A stretch of DNA of 64,000 bases, taken from contig NZ_JAESWC010000012.1 in assembly GCF_016765585.1 (NCBI RefSeq), positions 46,596 through 110,595 of the forward strand, given 5' to 3'. The position numbers were made by a program, and so were the translations under genes. Positions 44,259 to 53,498 of the stretch are shown one piece after another. Source of the DNA: Clostridium rhizosphaerae. Its GTDB lineage: Bacteria; Bacillota; Clostridia; Clostridiales; Clostridiaceae. The stretch's first letter is position 1. The number at the start of each line of letters is the position of its first letter. The notes beneath the pieces are model-generated. The model saw only the letters and a program-made list of their open reading frames with translations. It did no database searches and had not been told where the DNA came from.

Positions 44259-46181
44259 TTAACAATCTTTAATTTTATACTTTTTCATCTTTTGATACAA
44301 TGTATTTCTGCTTATGCCTAAAGTTTTAGAAGTTTTAGAAATATTTCCCCTAAATTTATCTAAGCAGGTAATAATAGCCTTCTTTTCAAGCTCTTCTAGC
44401 GAACATAAATAAATATTATCGCTTATGGTACTAGTATTTTCAACAGCTGCTGCTATTTCTTCATTTTCGTTTTTATCTTGTATCATAATTTCTTTGGAGA
44501 ATTTCCCCTCCATATTAACTATATTTTCAACAAAGTTTTCTAATTCTCTAATATTTCCCGGCCAATCATAATTCAAAAACTTGCTATAAATTTCAGAATC
44601 TACCTCAGGAATTTCTTTATTTAGTTTAGCTGCTTTTATCTCTAAAAAATGTTCCATTAAAAAGACTATGTCTTCTCTTCTTTCTCTAAGTGGTGGAAGC
44701 TCTATAGGAATAACACTTAATCTATAATATAAATCTCTTCTAAAGGTTCCTTTTTCTATTTCTTTTTTTAAATCTTTGTTTGTTGCTGCGATTATTCTAA
44801 CATTTACAGGAATACATTTTTCTCCCCCAACGCGGGTAACGGTGCCTTCCTGAAGTACTCTTAAAAGATTTACCTGCATATCAAGAGGCATTTCACCAAT
44901 CTCATCTAAAAATAAAGTTCCTCCATTTGCAAGTTCAAACTTACCAGGATGACCGCCTTTTTTCGCACCAGTAAAAGCACCATCATCATAACCGAAAAGT
45001 TCACTTTCAATTAAATTTTTAGGAATGGCACCGCAGTTTATTGCAACAAATCCGCAATTTCTTCTGCTGCTGTTATTGTGTATTGCCTGAGCAAGTACTT
45101 CTTTACCTGTGCCGCTTTCTCCCTGGATAAGAACAGTTGACGGACTATCGGATATATGCCTTGAATATTCAATTATCTTTCTAATTTGACTGCTTTGACC
45201 TACTATGTTGTCAAAGGTATATCTTGCTGTCATGCCAGTATATTTATTTACAAGGTTTATAACATTTTGAATTTCTTTTAAAGTTATTACAAATCCTACA
45301 TTTTCTCTGCCCTCAAGATCAATAGAATATATATTCATATTATATCTTTCTCTTTTGCTTTTACGGCTTATTATTATTTCTTCGTCTTGAATATTTTTCT
45401 TCTGCTCGATAAGCTTTACTAGTTCTTTGAAATTAATGAAAGCTTCCTTTATTGGTCTTCCTAATATATTATCTTCAGCCACTCCAAGCATATCGCAGGC
45501 ATTCTTATTTATAAGTTTAATATGTCCTTTATCATCAACAGCAAATATACCTGTTGATATAGATTCCATTATAGTATTTAGGTAACTGTATGCTTCAGTT
45601 AACTTATTTTGTATACTTTCACTTTGCATTTGATTTTCAATTGACTTAACTGCCGCTGCCACAAGCCCTAGAGTATGTGGATGTACTAAATTACTGCTTC
45701 CTGTTAAGTTTAAAGTACCTATAACATTTCCTTCTTCATTATGAATAGGCGCCGCAGAGCAAGTCCATCTATGGTAAGCCGTTATAAAATGCTCTTTTGC
45801 CGAAATCTGAATGGGTGAATCTTCTTTTATAGCGGTACCCATGGCATTAGTACCTATACTTTTTTCATCCATATATGCCCCTACTACCATGTTAAGCTTC
45901 TGTGAAGCTTCAATAACTTCTTTATCACCAACTAAATTTAATATGCAGCCTTCTCTGTCTGTAAGTATAATAAAAAATCCTGAACCTTCTAAAAAATTAT
46001 ACAAAATACTCATAAAAGGTTCCGCTACTCTTATTAATTCCTTGTTTTTATCAATATTCTCTGATACCTGATATCCTTTTAATATCTTTTTAGGCGAAAC
46101 TCTTTCTTTTTCTATTCCATATTCTATGCATCGTTCATGAGATTTTTTAATGATTTCATCATGTTTTTCTTTCAACTGCAT
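44259..46181 (-). CDS. Sigma-54-dependent activator, GAF-PAS-AAA+-Fis type (AcoR/AdhR-like)
   Basis: A 640-residue enhancer-binding protein. Residues about 45-195 form a GAF sensor (GTLNLTGSSNLVHPHTLGLV at its end), about 205-315 a PAS domain (GIFAVDDKGHIKLINKNACD). The AAA+ motor (about 330-560) has Walker A GESGTGKEVLAQAIHN, the sigma-54-contacting GAFTGA and Walker B GGTLFLDEIGEMP. The C-terminal Fis-type helix-turn-helix reads TSKTLGISRNTLYQKMKKYK. The layout matches AcoR and clostridial AdhR regulators of alcohol dehydrogenase genes. ATG 46181 is chosen because GGGGA precedes it; earlier ATGs lack a box. Confidence 0.9.
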   Translation of the reverse strand: MQLKEKHDEIIKKSHERCIEYGIEKERVSPKKILKGYQVSENIDKNKELIRVAEPFMSILYNFLEGSGFFIILTDREGCILNLVGDKEVIEASQKLNMVVGAYMDEKSIGTNAMGTAIKEDSPIQISAKEHFITAYHRWTCSAAPIHNEEGNVIGTLNLTGSSNLVHPHTLGLVAAAVKSIENQMQSESIQNKLTEAYSYLNTIMESISTGIFAVDDKGHIKLINKNACDMLGVAEDNILGRPIKEAFINFKELVKLIEQKKNIQDEEIIISRKSKRERYNMNIYSIDLEGRENVGFVITLKEIQNVINLVNKYTGMTARYTFDNIVGQSSQIRKIIEYSRHISDSPSTVLIQGESGTGKEVLAQAIHNNSSRRNCGFVAINCGAIPKNLIESELFGYDDGAFTGAKKGGHPGKFELANGGTLFLDEIGEMPLDMQVNLLRVLQEGTVTRVGGEKCIPVNVRIIAATNKDLKKEIEKGTFRRDLYYRLSVIPIELPPLRERREDIVFLMEHFLEIKAAKLNKEIPEVDSEIYSKFLNYDWPGNIRELENFVENIVNMEGKFSKEIMIQDKNENEEIAAAVENTSTISDNIYLCSLEELEKKAIITCLDKFRGNISKTSKTLGISRNTLYQKMKKYKIKDC

Positions 46182-46211
46182 TTTCTTCATCCCCATATTG
46201 AAATAATTTTG

Positions 46212-46320
46212 TATATATACAATGCAAAAGTTCTAATATATTTATGATGTACCAAAAATCCTTGAAGACTGGATATTTTTGTACATCATGAATATAAGAG
46301 CTTTATTGCATTATATATAC
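46212..46320. repeat. Palindromic element, family P copy F
   Basis: A full copy in the same orientation as that at 32307; the inner stem is TTTATGATGTAC / GTACATCATGAAT. It lies directly upstream of the activator gene and downstream of the hbd terminator. Confidence 0.82.
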
Positions 46321-46355
46321 CTTGAATTATATATGCTATTTCTTAATAATGAAAG

Positions 46356-46396
46356 TAAAAAATAAACTGCCGCATATTTAAAATACATGGCAGTTT
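46356..46396 (-). terminator. Terminator of the crt-bcd-etfBA-hbd operon
   Basis: On the minus strand AAACTGCC and GGCAGTTT pair around an AT-rich loop that can pair further, followed by ATTTTTTAC, just after the hbd stop codon. Confidence 0.82.
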
Positions 46397-46402
46397 ATAA
46401 CA

Positions 46403-47251
46403 TTACTTACTATAATTAAAGAACCCTCTTCCTGATTTTCTTCCTAAGTATCCTGCTCTTACATACTTTCTAAGCAAGGTGTGAGGTCTATATTTAGGAT
46501 CTCCAGTTTCTTTATATATCACTTCCATAATTGCAAGCACGATATCATTTCCAATGAAATCCGAAAGAGTAAGTGGTCCCATAGGGTGATTTGCTCCAAG
46601 CATCATTGCCTTATCTATATCCTCGGCTGAAGCTGTTCCTTCAGCAAGAACTCCTATTGCTTCATTAATCATAGGAACTAAGATTCTGTTAACTACAAAG
46701 CCAGGTGCTTCTTTAACTTCAACTGGATCTTTGCCTATATTCTTTGAAAGTTCCTTAATTGTATTAAAGGTTTCTTCAGAAGTAGCTATGCCTCTAATAA
46801 CTTCTACAAGCTTCATTACTGGGGCTGGATTGAAAAAGTGCATTCCAATAACCTTGTCTGGCCTATTTGTAGCTGATGCTATTTCTGTTATTGAAAGCGA
46901 TGAAGTATTAGTTGCAAAGATAGTTTCTTCCTTGCAGAGCCTATCAAGTTCACCAAAAATACTCTTTTTGATATCCATGTTTTCAATTGCAGCTTCTATA
47001 ACTAAGTCGCAGTCTTCTGCCAAAGCAATATCAGTTGTGCCTGAAAGCTTGCAGAGTATTTCTTCCATAGCCTCATTAGTCATTTTCCCCTTTTCAACAA
47101 GCCTTGAAAGATTTTTCTTTACTCCTGCAAGTCCTTTATCAACAAACTCATCCTTAATATCTCTTATAATTACTTCATAGCCCTTTGCAGCAAAAGCTTG
47201 AGCTATCCCAGCTCCCATTGTGCCTGCACCTAAAACAAATATTTTTTCCAT
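46403..47251 (-). CDS. hbd: 3-hydroxybutyryl-CoA dehydrogenase
   Basis: A 282-residue enzyme that reduces acetoacetyl-CoA to 3-hydroxybutyryl-CoA. The Rossmann turn is [20 protein letters not shown]. The signature region has [20 protein letters not shown], with the catalytic His, and the C-terminal helical domain has [15 protein letters not shown]. The length equals known clostridial Hbd. The ATG at 47251 is preceded by GGGGTG; the GTG three codons earlier overlaps that box. It is the last gene of the butyryl-CoA operon. Confidence 0.96.
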   Translation of the reverse strand: MEKIFVLGAGTMGAGIAQAFAAKGYEVIIRDIKDEFVDKGLAGVKKNLSRLVEKGKMTNEAMEEILCKLSGTTDIALAEDCDLVIEAAIENMDIKKSIFGELDRLCKEETIFATNTSSLSITEIASATNRPDKVIGMHFFNPAPVMKLVEVIRGIATSEETFNTIKELSKNIGKDPVEVKEAPGFVVNRILVPMINEAIGVLAEGTASAEDIDKAMMLGANHPMGPLTLSDFIGNDIVLAIMEVIYKETGDPKYRPHTLLRKYVRAGYLGRKSGRGFFNYSK

Positions 47252-47266
47252 ATATCCCACCCCTTT

Positions 47267-48271
47267 TTAATTTTTAACTTCTTTAACCTTATTTATAAGC
47301 TCAGGTATAACCTTTGTAAAATCTCCAACAATAGCAAGGTCTGCTGCTTTCATAATTGGAGCTTCAGGATCTTTGTTTATGGCTACTATATAATCACTGT
47401 CCTGCATTCCAGCAAGGTGTTGAATAGCTCCGGAAATACCGCATGCTATATAAACCTTAGGTCTAACAGTTTTTCCTGTTTGCCCTACTTGATAAACTTT
47501 GTCCATCCATCCATTGTCAACTGCAGCACGGGATGCTCCCACAACTCCGCCCATAGCTTCAGCTAATTCTTTTAGCAGCGCAAAATTCTCCTTATTTCCA
47601 ATACCTCTTCCGCCTGAAACTATTATTTCTGCTTCTCCAATATCAACCATGTCCTTAGCAGTTTTTACTATTTCTATAACTTCAGTTCTTATATCTTCCT
47701 TAGTTAAATCAATCTTTTCAAATTCTATACTGCCTGTTCTGCTTTCATCCTTTTTAAGTCTTTCAAAAACTCCTGGTCTAACTGTAGCCATCTGTGGTCT
47801 ATGCTCAGCACATTCAATTGTAGCCATAAGATTTCCACCGAAAGCTGGCCTTGTCATCATTAAGTTTTTGCTTTCGCTGTCTATATCAAGGCCTGTACAG
47901 TCAGCAGTCAAGCCAGTACTTAATCTTGCTGCAACTCTAGGTCCTAAGTCTCTCCCTATAAAGCTTGCACCAATTAAAAATACCTCAGGCTTATATTTCT
48001 CTACAAGCTCGCAAATAACCTTTGTATAGCCATCTGTCGTATAGTTTTTTAAAAGCTCATGGTCGCAAACTATTACTTCGTCTGCTCCATAATTCATTAA
48101 TTCTTTAGAAATATCAGTTATACCGCTTCCTAAGAGTACAGCAGTTAATTTAACTCCTAACTTATCTGAGATATCTCTTCCCTTTCCTAAAAGCTCAAGA
48201 GAAACTTTTTGAAGTTTAGCTCCTCTTTGCTCTGCAAATACCCATACACCTTTATAATCTAACTTATTCAT
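47267..48271 (-). CDS. etfA: Electron transfer flavoprotein alpha subunit
   Basis: A 334-residue flavoprotein subunit that binds FAD and pairs with EtfB and butyryl-CoA dehydrogenase. The C-terminal FAD domain carries VSGGRGIGNKENFALL, GASRAAVDNGW, GQTGKTVRPKVYIACGISGA and QHLAGMQDSD, all typical of EtfA. The Etf-Bcd complexes of clostridia bifurcate electrons from NADH to crotonyl-CoA and ferredoxin. The start follows GAGGGGGGAATAAAT. It lies 15 bases after etfB. Confidence 0.96.
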   Translation of the reverse strand: MNKLDYKGVWVFAEQRGAKLQKVSLELLGKGRDISDKLGVKLTAVLLGSGITDISKELMNYGADEVIVCDHELLKNYTTDGYTKVICELVEKYKPEVFLIGASFIGRDLGPRVAARLSTGLTADCTGLDIDSESKNLMMTRPAFGGNLMATIECAEHRPQMATVRPGVFERLKKDESRTGSIEFEKIDLTKEDIRTEVIEIVKTAKDMVDIGEAEIIVSGGRGIGNKENFALLKELAEAMGGVVGASRAAVDNGWMDKVYQVGQTGKTVRPKVYIACGISGAIQHLAGMQDSDYIVAINKDPEAPIMKAADLAIVGDFTKVIPELINKVKEVKN

Positions 48272-48286
48272 ATTTATTCCCCCCTC

Positions 48287-49066
48287 TTATACAAAGTGCT
48301 TTTCTTTAAGCTTAGCTATTGCATATTCTGCTGCTTCCTTTGGAGACATATTGATAAGTTCTCCTTTGCCTTTGACATCTTTTGTCATAGACTTTCTAAC
48401 CTTTGTTGGAGAACCTCCAAGTCCTAGAAGGGATTTCTCAATATCTATATCATTTGAATTCCAAATTTTTATTTCCTTCTTAAAAGCTTCATAAATATAT
48501 TTTACATTCATATATCTTGGTACATTTAATTCTTTTATAGCGGTTAATAACACAGGTGTCTTTACCTTTATAACTTCATAGCCATCCTCTAAAGCTCTTC
48601 TTATAGTTAATTCTCTGCCTTCAATTTCAACCTTTTCAACATAAGTAACCTGTGAAAGACTAAGGTGCTCTGCAATCTCCGGTCCAACTTGAGCAGTATC
48701 TCCGTCTATAGCCTGTCTTCCTGTAAATACTATATCATAAGGAAGCTTTTGAATAGCAGCAGCCAAAACTCTTGAGGTAGCTAAAGTATCAGCGCCTCCA
48801 AAAGCTCTATCTGTAATCAAAACAGCCTCGTCAGCTCCCATGGATAAAGCTTCTCTTAAAGCCTTTTCAGCTTGAGGAGGACCCATTGTTATTACAGTAA
48901 CATGTGCGTCATACTTATCTTTAAGTAAAAGTGCTTCTTCTAAAGCATTTTTATCATCTGGATTTATAATAGACGGAACCCCTTCTCTTATAAGAGTTCC
49001 TGTAACTGGATCTATTTTAACTTCATTTGTGTCTGGAACCTGTTTAATACAAACAATTATATTCAT
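48287..49066 (-). CDS. etfB: Electron transfer flavoprotein beta subunit
   Basis: A 259-residue subunit beginning MNIIVCIKQVPDTNEVKIDP. It has DKNALEEALLLKD and the EtfB signature DGDTAQVGPEIAEHL and LSQVTYVEKVEI. It binds the second flavin or nucleotide of the bifurcating complex and is expected to receive NADH electrons. The second of two adjacent ATGs is chosen (eight bases from GGGGGG); the first, at 49069, is also possible. It is 16 bases from bcd. Confidence 0.95.
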   Translation of the reverse strand: MNIIVCIKQVPDTNEVKIDPVTGTLIREGVPSIINPDDKNALEEALLLKDKYDAHVTVITMGPPQAEKALREALSMGADEAVLITDRAFGGADTLATSRVLAAAIQKLPYDIVFTGRQAIDGDTAQVGPEIAEHLSLSQVTYVEKVEIEGRELTIRRALEDGYEVIKVKTPVLLTAIKELNVPRYMNVKYIYEAFKKEIKIWNSNDIDIEKSLLGLGGSPTKVRKSMTKDVKGKGELINMSPKEAAEYAIAKLKEKHFV

Positions 49067-49082
49067 CATAACTTCCCCCCAA

Positions 49083-50222
49083 TTACTTTAAAGCATTCCC
49101 CGCAATAACCATTTTTTGAACCTGTGAGGTTCCTTCGTATATTTCAGTTATCTTTGCGTCCCTCATCATTCTTTCAACTGGATAATCCTTTGTATAGCCA
49201 TATCCTCCAAAAAGCTGAACAACCTTTGTAGTGACATCCATGGCAACTTCTGAAGCGTAAAGTTTAGCTCTAGCGGCTTCAACAGAATAAGGAAGTCCTT
49301 TGTCTTTATTCCATGCAGCTTTATATACAAGGTGTTTTGCAGCTTCTATTTTTACATCAAGCTCAGCAATAATCCATTGAAGTCCTTGGAAAGCTCCAAT
49401 ATTCTTTCCAAACTGCTTTCTTTCCTTTAAATACTTTATCGCTTCCTCATAAGCTCCTTCTGCTATTCCTAAGGCCTGAGCAGCTATTCCTATTCTTCCT
49501 CCATCAAGAGTTTTCATTGCAACTCCAAAGCCCTTCCCATCCTGACCTACCAGGTTTTCTTTAGGAACCTTGCAATCTTCAAAAATAAGCTCTGTAGTAG
49601 AAGAAGCACGAATTCCAAGCTTGTTTTCTTTCTTTCCTATAGAAAATCCCGGATATCCTTTTTCAATAATAAATCCGGATATACCTCTTGTTCCCTTGCT
49701 CTTATCAGTCATAGCAAAAACAACAAATGTGTCTGCAACTCCTCCATTTGTTATAAATATTTTAGACCCATTAAGTACATAATAATCACCTTCAAGCCTT
49801 GCAGTAGTTGTCTGTCCTGCTGCATCAGTACCTGCATTTGGCTCAGTTAATCCAAATGCTCCAAGTTTTTCACCTTTTGCAAGCGGTATAAGATATTTTT
49901 CTTTTTGTGCGGCATTTCCAAACTGATGTAAAAGCCCTGCACAAAGTGAAGTATGAGCAGAAAGAATTACTCCTGTAGTTGCACAAACCTTTGATAATTC
50001 CTCCACAGCCATAATATACGAAAGATTGTCTCCTCCAGCACCTCCGTACTGTACTGGAAAAGGTATTCCCATCATATTATACTTGGCCATTTTTTCTACT
50101 GTTTCCATAGGAAACCTTTCTGTTTCATCTATTTCCGCAGCTATAGGCTTAACCTCATTCTCTGCAAATTCTCTAACCATTTGTCTTATGAATTCTTGTT
50201 CTCTAGTAAAAGTAAAATCCAT
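49083..50222 (-). CDS. bcd: Butyryl-CoA dehydrogenase
   Basis: A 379-residue acyl-CoA dehydrogenase that reduces crotonyl-CoA to butyryl-CoA, in complex with EtfAB. It has GAFGLTEPNAGTDAAGQTTT (first family signature), KIFITNGGVADTFVVFAMTD, and a C-terminal QLFGGYGYTKDYPVERMMRD followed by KITEIYEGTSQVQKMVIA, with the catalytic Glu in YEGTS. The start follows TTGGGGGTGTAGCAA. Position between crt and etfB matches the conserved clostridial operon. Confidence 0.96.
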   Translation of the reverse strand: MDFTFTREQEFIRQMVREFAENEVKPIAAEIDETERFPMETVEKMAKYNMMGIPFPVQYGGAGGDNLSYIMAVEELSKVCATTGVILSAHTSLCAGLLHQFGNAAQKEKYLIPLAKGEKLGAFGLTEPNAGTDAAGQTTTARLEGDYYVLNGSKIFITNGGVADTFVVFAMTDKSKGTRGISGFIIEKGYPGFSIGKKENKLGIRASSTTELIFEDCKVPKENLVGQDGKGFGVAMKTLDGGRIGIAAQALGIAEGAYEEAIKYLKERKQFGKNIGAFQGLQWIIAELDVKIEAAKHLVYKAAWNKDKGLPYSVEAARAKLYASEVAMDVTTKVVQLFGGYGYTKDYPVERMMRDAKITEIYEGTSQVQKMVIAGNALK

Positions 50223-50237
50223 TTGCTACACCCCCAA

Positions 50238-51014
50238 CTACCTATTTTTAAAGCTTTTTGCTCTTTTTTGTACGAATGCTTCCATTCCTTCCTTCTGATC
50301 TTCAGTTGCAAAACATTCTCCAAAAAGTTCTGCTTCATACATAACAGCAGTATCTATATCCATCTGCACGCCTCTGTTGATTGCTGCTTTGCAAAGCTTT
50401 ACAGCAACTGGCGCATTCGATGCAATTGTCTTTGCCATAGCTTTAGCTTCTTCCATAAGCTTATCACATTCAACCACTTTATTTACAAGACCTAATCTAT
50501 ATGCCTCATTTGAATCTATCATTTTTCCAGTAAATATAAGTTCCTTAGCTGCTCCTATACCAATAAGTCTTGCAAGCCTCTGAGTGCCGCCAAAACCCGG
50601 AGTAATTCCAAGTCCAGCCTCTGGCTGTCCAAATTTAGCCTTGCTGCAGGCAATTCTGATATCACAGCTTAAGGCAAGCTCACAGCCGCCACCTAAGGTA
50701 AAACCATTTAATGCAGCAATAACAGGCTTTTCTAAAAGCTCTATCTTTCTAAAAATACTGTTGCCAAGTCTTCCAAATTGTCTTGCCTCTATAACATTCA
50801 TATCTTTCATCTCGCTTATATCAGCCCCAGCAACAAAGGCTTTTTCCCCTGCTCCAGTTAAAATAACTGCATAAATATTGTTATCTTTTTCAATCTCACT
50901 AAATACCTCATCAAGCTCAATTAAAGTTTCGGAATTTAAAGCATTTAGTGCTTTAGGCCTATTAATTGTAACAATAGCCAGATTGTCCTCTTCTTCAAAG
51001 ATTATATTTTCCAT
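50238..51014 (-). CDS. crt: 3-hydroxybutyryl-CoA dehydratase (crotonase)
   Basis: A 258-residue enoyl-CoA hydratase family enzyme that dehydrates 3-hydroxybutyryl-CoA to crotonyl-CoA. The oxyanion-hole segments are KAFVAGADISEMKDM and ALNGFTLGGGCELALSCDIR. The catalytic Glu residues are in GGGCELAL and GQPEAGLGITPGFGGTQRL. The ATG at 51014 lies six or so bases after GGGGGGATAG. It is the first gene of the operon, behind a promoter, a 5' hairpin and a Rex operator. Confidence 0.95.
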   Translation of the reverse strand: MENIIFEEEDNLAIVTINRPKALNALNSETLIELDEVFSEIEKDNNIYAVILTGAGEKAFVAGADISEMKDMNVIEARQFGRLGNSIFRKIELLEKPVIAALNGFTLGGGCELALSCDIRIACSKAKFGQPEAGLGITPGFGGTQRLARLIGIGAAKELIFTGKMIDSNEAYRLGLVNKVVECDKLMEEAKAMAKTIASNAPVAVKLCKAAINRGVQMDIDTAVMYEAELFGECFATEDQKEGMEAFVQKRAKSFKNR

Positions 51015-51041
51015 GACTATCCCCCCATTCAAAATACTTAG

Positions 51042-51059
51042 ATGTTAAAATATTAACAA
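51042..51059. promoter_or_regulatory. Rex operator upstream of crt
   Basis: On the minus strand TTGTTAATATTTTAACAT matches the Rex consensus TTGTTAA, four bases, TTAACAA at all but the last position. It lies 28 bases before the crt start and about 30-50 bases downstream of the predicted transcription start, so repression would be by roadblock. Confidence 0.88.
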
Positions 51060-51073
51060 TTCTTCAAAAAAAT

Positions 51074-51096
51074 AAATTGAAGCTTAGCTTCAATTT
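51074..51096 (-). terminator. Hairpin between rex and crt
   Basis: AAATTGAAGC and GCTTCAATTT pair around TAA; on the minus strand they are followed by ATTTTTTTG. It can terminate rex transcripts, and it also lies at the predicted 5' end of the crt mRNA. Confidence 0.75.
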
Positions 51097-51097
51097 A

Positions 51098-51126
51098 ATT
51101 ATATACCTGTATTTTCTATTTTTCAA
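51098..51126 (-). promoter_or_regulatory. Promoter of the crt operon
   Basis: On the minus strand TTGAAA (51121-51126) and TATAAT (51098-51103) are exactly 17 bases apart, located between the rex stop codon and the hairpin. Confidence 0.8.
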
Positions 51127-51156
51127 TAAATGCTCATAGCAATTTTCAAAATATTT

Positions 51157-51795
51157 TTATTGTTCTCTATCTTTTAATAAGTATGTAAGAGTGAGCAAAC
51201 TCTCACTTAAATGAACATTTTCTACAACAACGTCCTCTGGAACAATCAAATCTGTCGGTGCAAAGTTCCAAATTCCTTTTACTCCATTTTCAACTAAAGC
51301 ATTGCATACCTTTTGAGCACTGTTTTTAGGTACGCATATAATTCCTATATTAATTTTATTTTTATTTAAAAAATCAGTAAGATTATCTATATCTTGTATT
51401 TCCACATCTCTTATTCTAATCCCTATAACCTTTGGATTAGCATCAAAGATTCCATCCAATGAGAAACCTAATCTTTCAAAACGTGTATAATTAGCAATTG
51501 CCTGACCTATATTACCTGCACCAATGATAATAGTCTTATAGTCCTTGCTTAGGCCAAGAATACCGCTGATTTCATTATATAAGTCTTTAACATTGTAGCC
51601 ATATCCCTGCTGGCCAAAATCACCAAAGCAATTCAAGTCCTGTCTAATTTGAGATGCCGTAAATCCGATTTTTTCACTTAATTCCTTTGATGAAATTCTA
51701 TCAACATCATTTTTTAAAAGTTCACCTAAATATCTATGGTACTTAGGAAGCCTCTTTATAACTGCCATTGATATATTGCTTTTTTTCTTTTCCAT
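51157..51795 (-). CDS. rex: Redox-sensing transcriptional repressor Rex
   Basis: A 212-residue repressor that binds DNA when NADH is low and is released by NADH. The N-terminal winged helix has VIKRLPKYHRYLGELLKND and SSKELSEKIGFTASQIRQDL. The Rossmann domain has IIIGAGNIGQAIANYTRF. A C-terminal swapped helix contains ENVHLSESLLTLTYLLK. The start follows GAGGTGTACT. It lies upstream of the crt-bcd-etf-hbd operon it is expected to control, an arrangement common in clostridia. Confidence 0.95.
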   Translation of the reverse strand: MEKKKSNISMAVIKRLPKYHRYLGELLKNDVDRISSKELSEKIGFTASQIRQDLNCFGDFGQQGYGYNVKDLYNEISGILGLSKDYKTIIIGAGNIGQAIANYTRFERLGFSLDGIFDANPKVIGIRIRDVEIQDIDNLTDFLNKNKINIGIICVPKNSAQKVCNALVENGVKGIWNFAPTDLIVPEDVVVENVHLSESLLTLTYLLKDREQ

Positions 51796-51858
51796 AGTAC
51801 ACCTCACTCACATTAAATGTATTTTATCTATATAAAAACTATAATATTCTAATTAATA

Positions 51859-51897
51859 GTATTACCCAAATTGTGAACACTGTCAATATTTTAACAT
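51859..51897 (-). promoter_or_regulatory. rex promoter with a partial Rex site
   Basis: On the minus strand TTGACA (51881-51886) and TAATAC (51859-51864) are 16 bases apart. The -35 overlaps ATGTTAAAATATTGACAG (51880-51897), which agrees with the Rex consensus at most positions. This suggests autoregulation. Confidence 0.6.
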
Positions 51898-51986
51898 ATT
51901 TATTCACATAAAGAAACTATTTCCATAACAAAATAAAAAGTGATACAATGGTTAATATATATTTTGTATCCAAAGGGGTTGTCTTA

Positions 51987-53180
51987 ATGCATAGTATTTT
52001 CTTAAGTATCGCTATTATACTTGTCGCTACAAAACTTGGAGGAATATTGAGTTCAAAAATAAAAATGCCTCATGTTCTAGGTGCTCTCTTAGCCGGAGTA
52101 ATTATTGGTCCTTCTATATTAGGGATTGTACATGAAAATGAATATATTAAACTATTATCAGATTTAGGTGTTGTTATGCTGATGTTTTTAGCCGGCCTAG
52201 AAACAGATTTGAAGGAGTTCAAAAAAGCCGGAAAAACCTCACTGCTTATTGCCATAGGAGGAGTTATTCTTCCTCTTATTTTCGGAATGTTATCAGCTTA
52301 TATTTTCTTTAATAATTTTTATGAGAATTTATTTATAGGGGTTATACTTACTGCAACCAGCGTAAGTATTTCTGTAGAAACCTTAAATGAGCTTGGAAAA
52401 CTAAATACAAGAGCAGGTATGAATATATTGGGCGCTGCTGTTATTGATGATGTTATCGGGCTTTTGGTAGTTTCCTTTGTATTAAGTCTTGCAAGCTCTG
52501 CTAAAAGTTCTGCTTCAGTGAGTGTAGAAGCTACCTTAATTAATGTTTCTCTTAAGGTATTAATATTTATTGCGGGTTCTTTAATATTAATTTGGCTCCT
52601 TCCTAAATTTATAAACAAATTTAATGAAAAAAACGGAAGAAATGATCTGCTTGTAATACTGGCCATAGCTTTTGCTTTAGTATGCGGTTTCTTTGCTGAG
52701 GAGCTTGGAATTGCCGCCATAACAGGCTCCTATGTAGCCGGTCTTGTACTATCCTCTGTTTCTCACAAAGATTATATAGAAAAAAAGGTTCATACTATTT
52801 CTTCTAATTTCTTGACTCCTATTTTCTTCGCTAGTGTTGGTATTGCTGCAAATGTTAAGTCTATGAATAGTACAATATTTTTATTAACACTGCTTCTATT
52901 AGCTACAGCTATACTTGGAAAGATAATAGGCTGCGGGGTTGTAGCAAAGTTATGCGGTTTAACTACCGAAGAGTCAATACAAATAGGTGCAGGAATGATT
53001 TCAAGAGGTGAAGTTGCTCTTATAACAACAAATTTAGGTTTAGACGCTGGAATAATAACTCCAGAATTATTTATACCAACCTTAGTAGTAGTTATTGGAA
53101 CCACCCTAATAACTCCAATATTTCTTAAAATAGCTTTTACAAGAAAGTATTATAGAAAGAGGCTGTCTGAAAACAACTAA
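51987..53180 (+). CDS. Cation:proton antiporter (CPA2 family)
   Basis: A 397-residue membrane transporter with 11-13 hydrophobic segments. It starts MHSIFLSIAIILVATKLGGI and contains IKMPHVLGALLAGVIIGPSI, typical of the Na+/H+ exchanger (KefB/NapA) family. The ion-binding acidic pair is AAVIDDVIGLLVVSFV. A later segment reads ISRGEVALI. It has no TrkA-N regulatory domain. The ATG at 51987 follows AAAGGGG with good spacing; 13 upstream codons lack a box. It is divergent from rex and monocistronic, with a palindromic repeat downstream. Whether Na+ or K+ is carried is not decided. Confidence 0.9.
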   Translation: MHSIFLSIAIILVATKLGGILSSKIKMPHVLGALLAGVIIGPSILGIVHENEYIKLLSDLGVVMLMFLAGLETDLKEFKKAGKTSLLIAIGGVILPLIFGMLSAYIFFNNFYENLFIGVILTATSVSISVETLNELGKLNTRAGMNILGAAVIDDVIGLLVVSFVLSLASSAKSSASVSVEATLINVSLKVLIFIAGSLILIWLLPKFINKFNEKNGRNDLLVILAIAFALVCGFFAEELGIAAITGSYVAGLVLSSVSHKDYIEKKVHTISSNFLTPIFFASVGIAANVKSMNSTIFLLTLLLLATAILGKIIGCGVVAKLCGLTTEESIQIGAGMISRGEVALITTNLGLDAGIITPELFIPTLVVVIGTTLITPIFLKIAFTRKYYRKRLSENN

Positions 53181-53185
53181 ACTTA

Positions 53186-53373
53186 GCGTGTTACTTGAAT
53201 ACGTAGAAACATTTGAGCAAGCAGTAATAAGACTTTAATTAAAAAATTTATAAAGCCGTTAAGAATCCTATATTGTTTGAACGGAGAGAGTTTATAGGAT
53301 TTAGGTTTTATAAATTTTTTTATTATTAGTCTTATCTGCGAAGCGAAAGTTTCATAGAATTCAAATAACACGC
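53186..53373. repeat. 188-bp imperfect palindrome (family H4)
   Basis: GCGTGTTACTTGAAT at 53186 faces ATTCAAATAACACGC at 53373, and inner arms (AATAAGACT..TTTATAAA; AATCCTATA) continue the pairing to a small central loop. Only this copy was seen in the window. It lies between two co-directional genes and is the main content of that gap. Confidence 0.75.
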
Positions 53374-53498
53374 AATAGGTTTAAGCTGTTTTGAGGATAG
53401 CCCTTTTTATTTACTAACCTTTTACATTCTACATTAATTTAGGTACTATTAAAATTTTGCTTTCCATAGTAAAATATACTTCAGGAAGGTGAAAAGAA

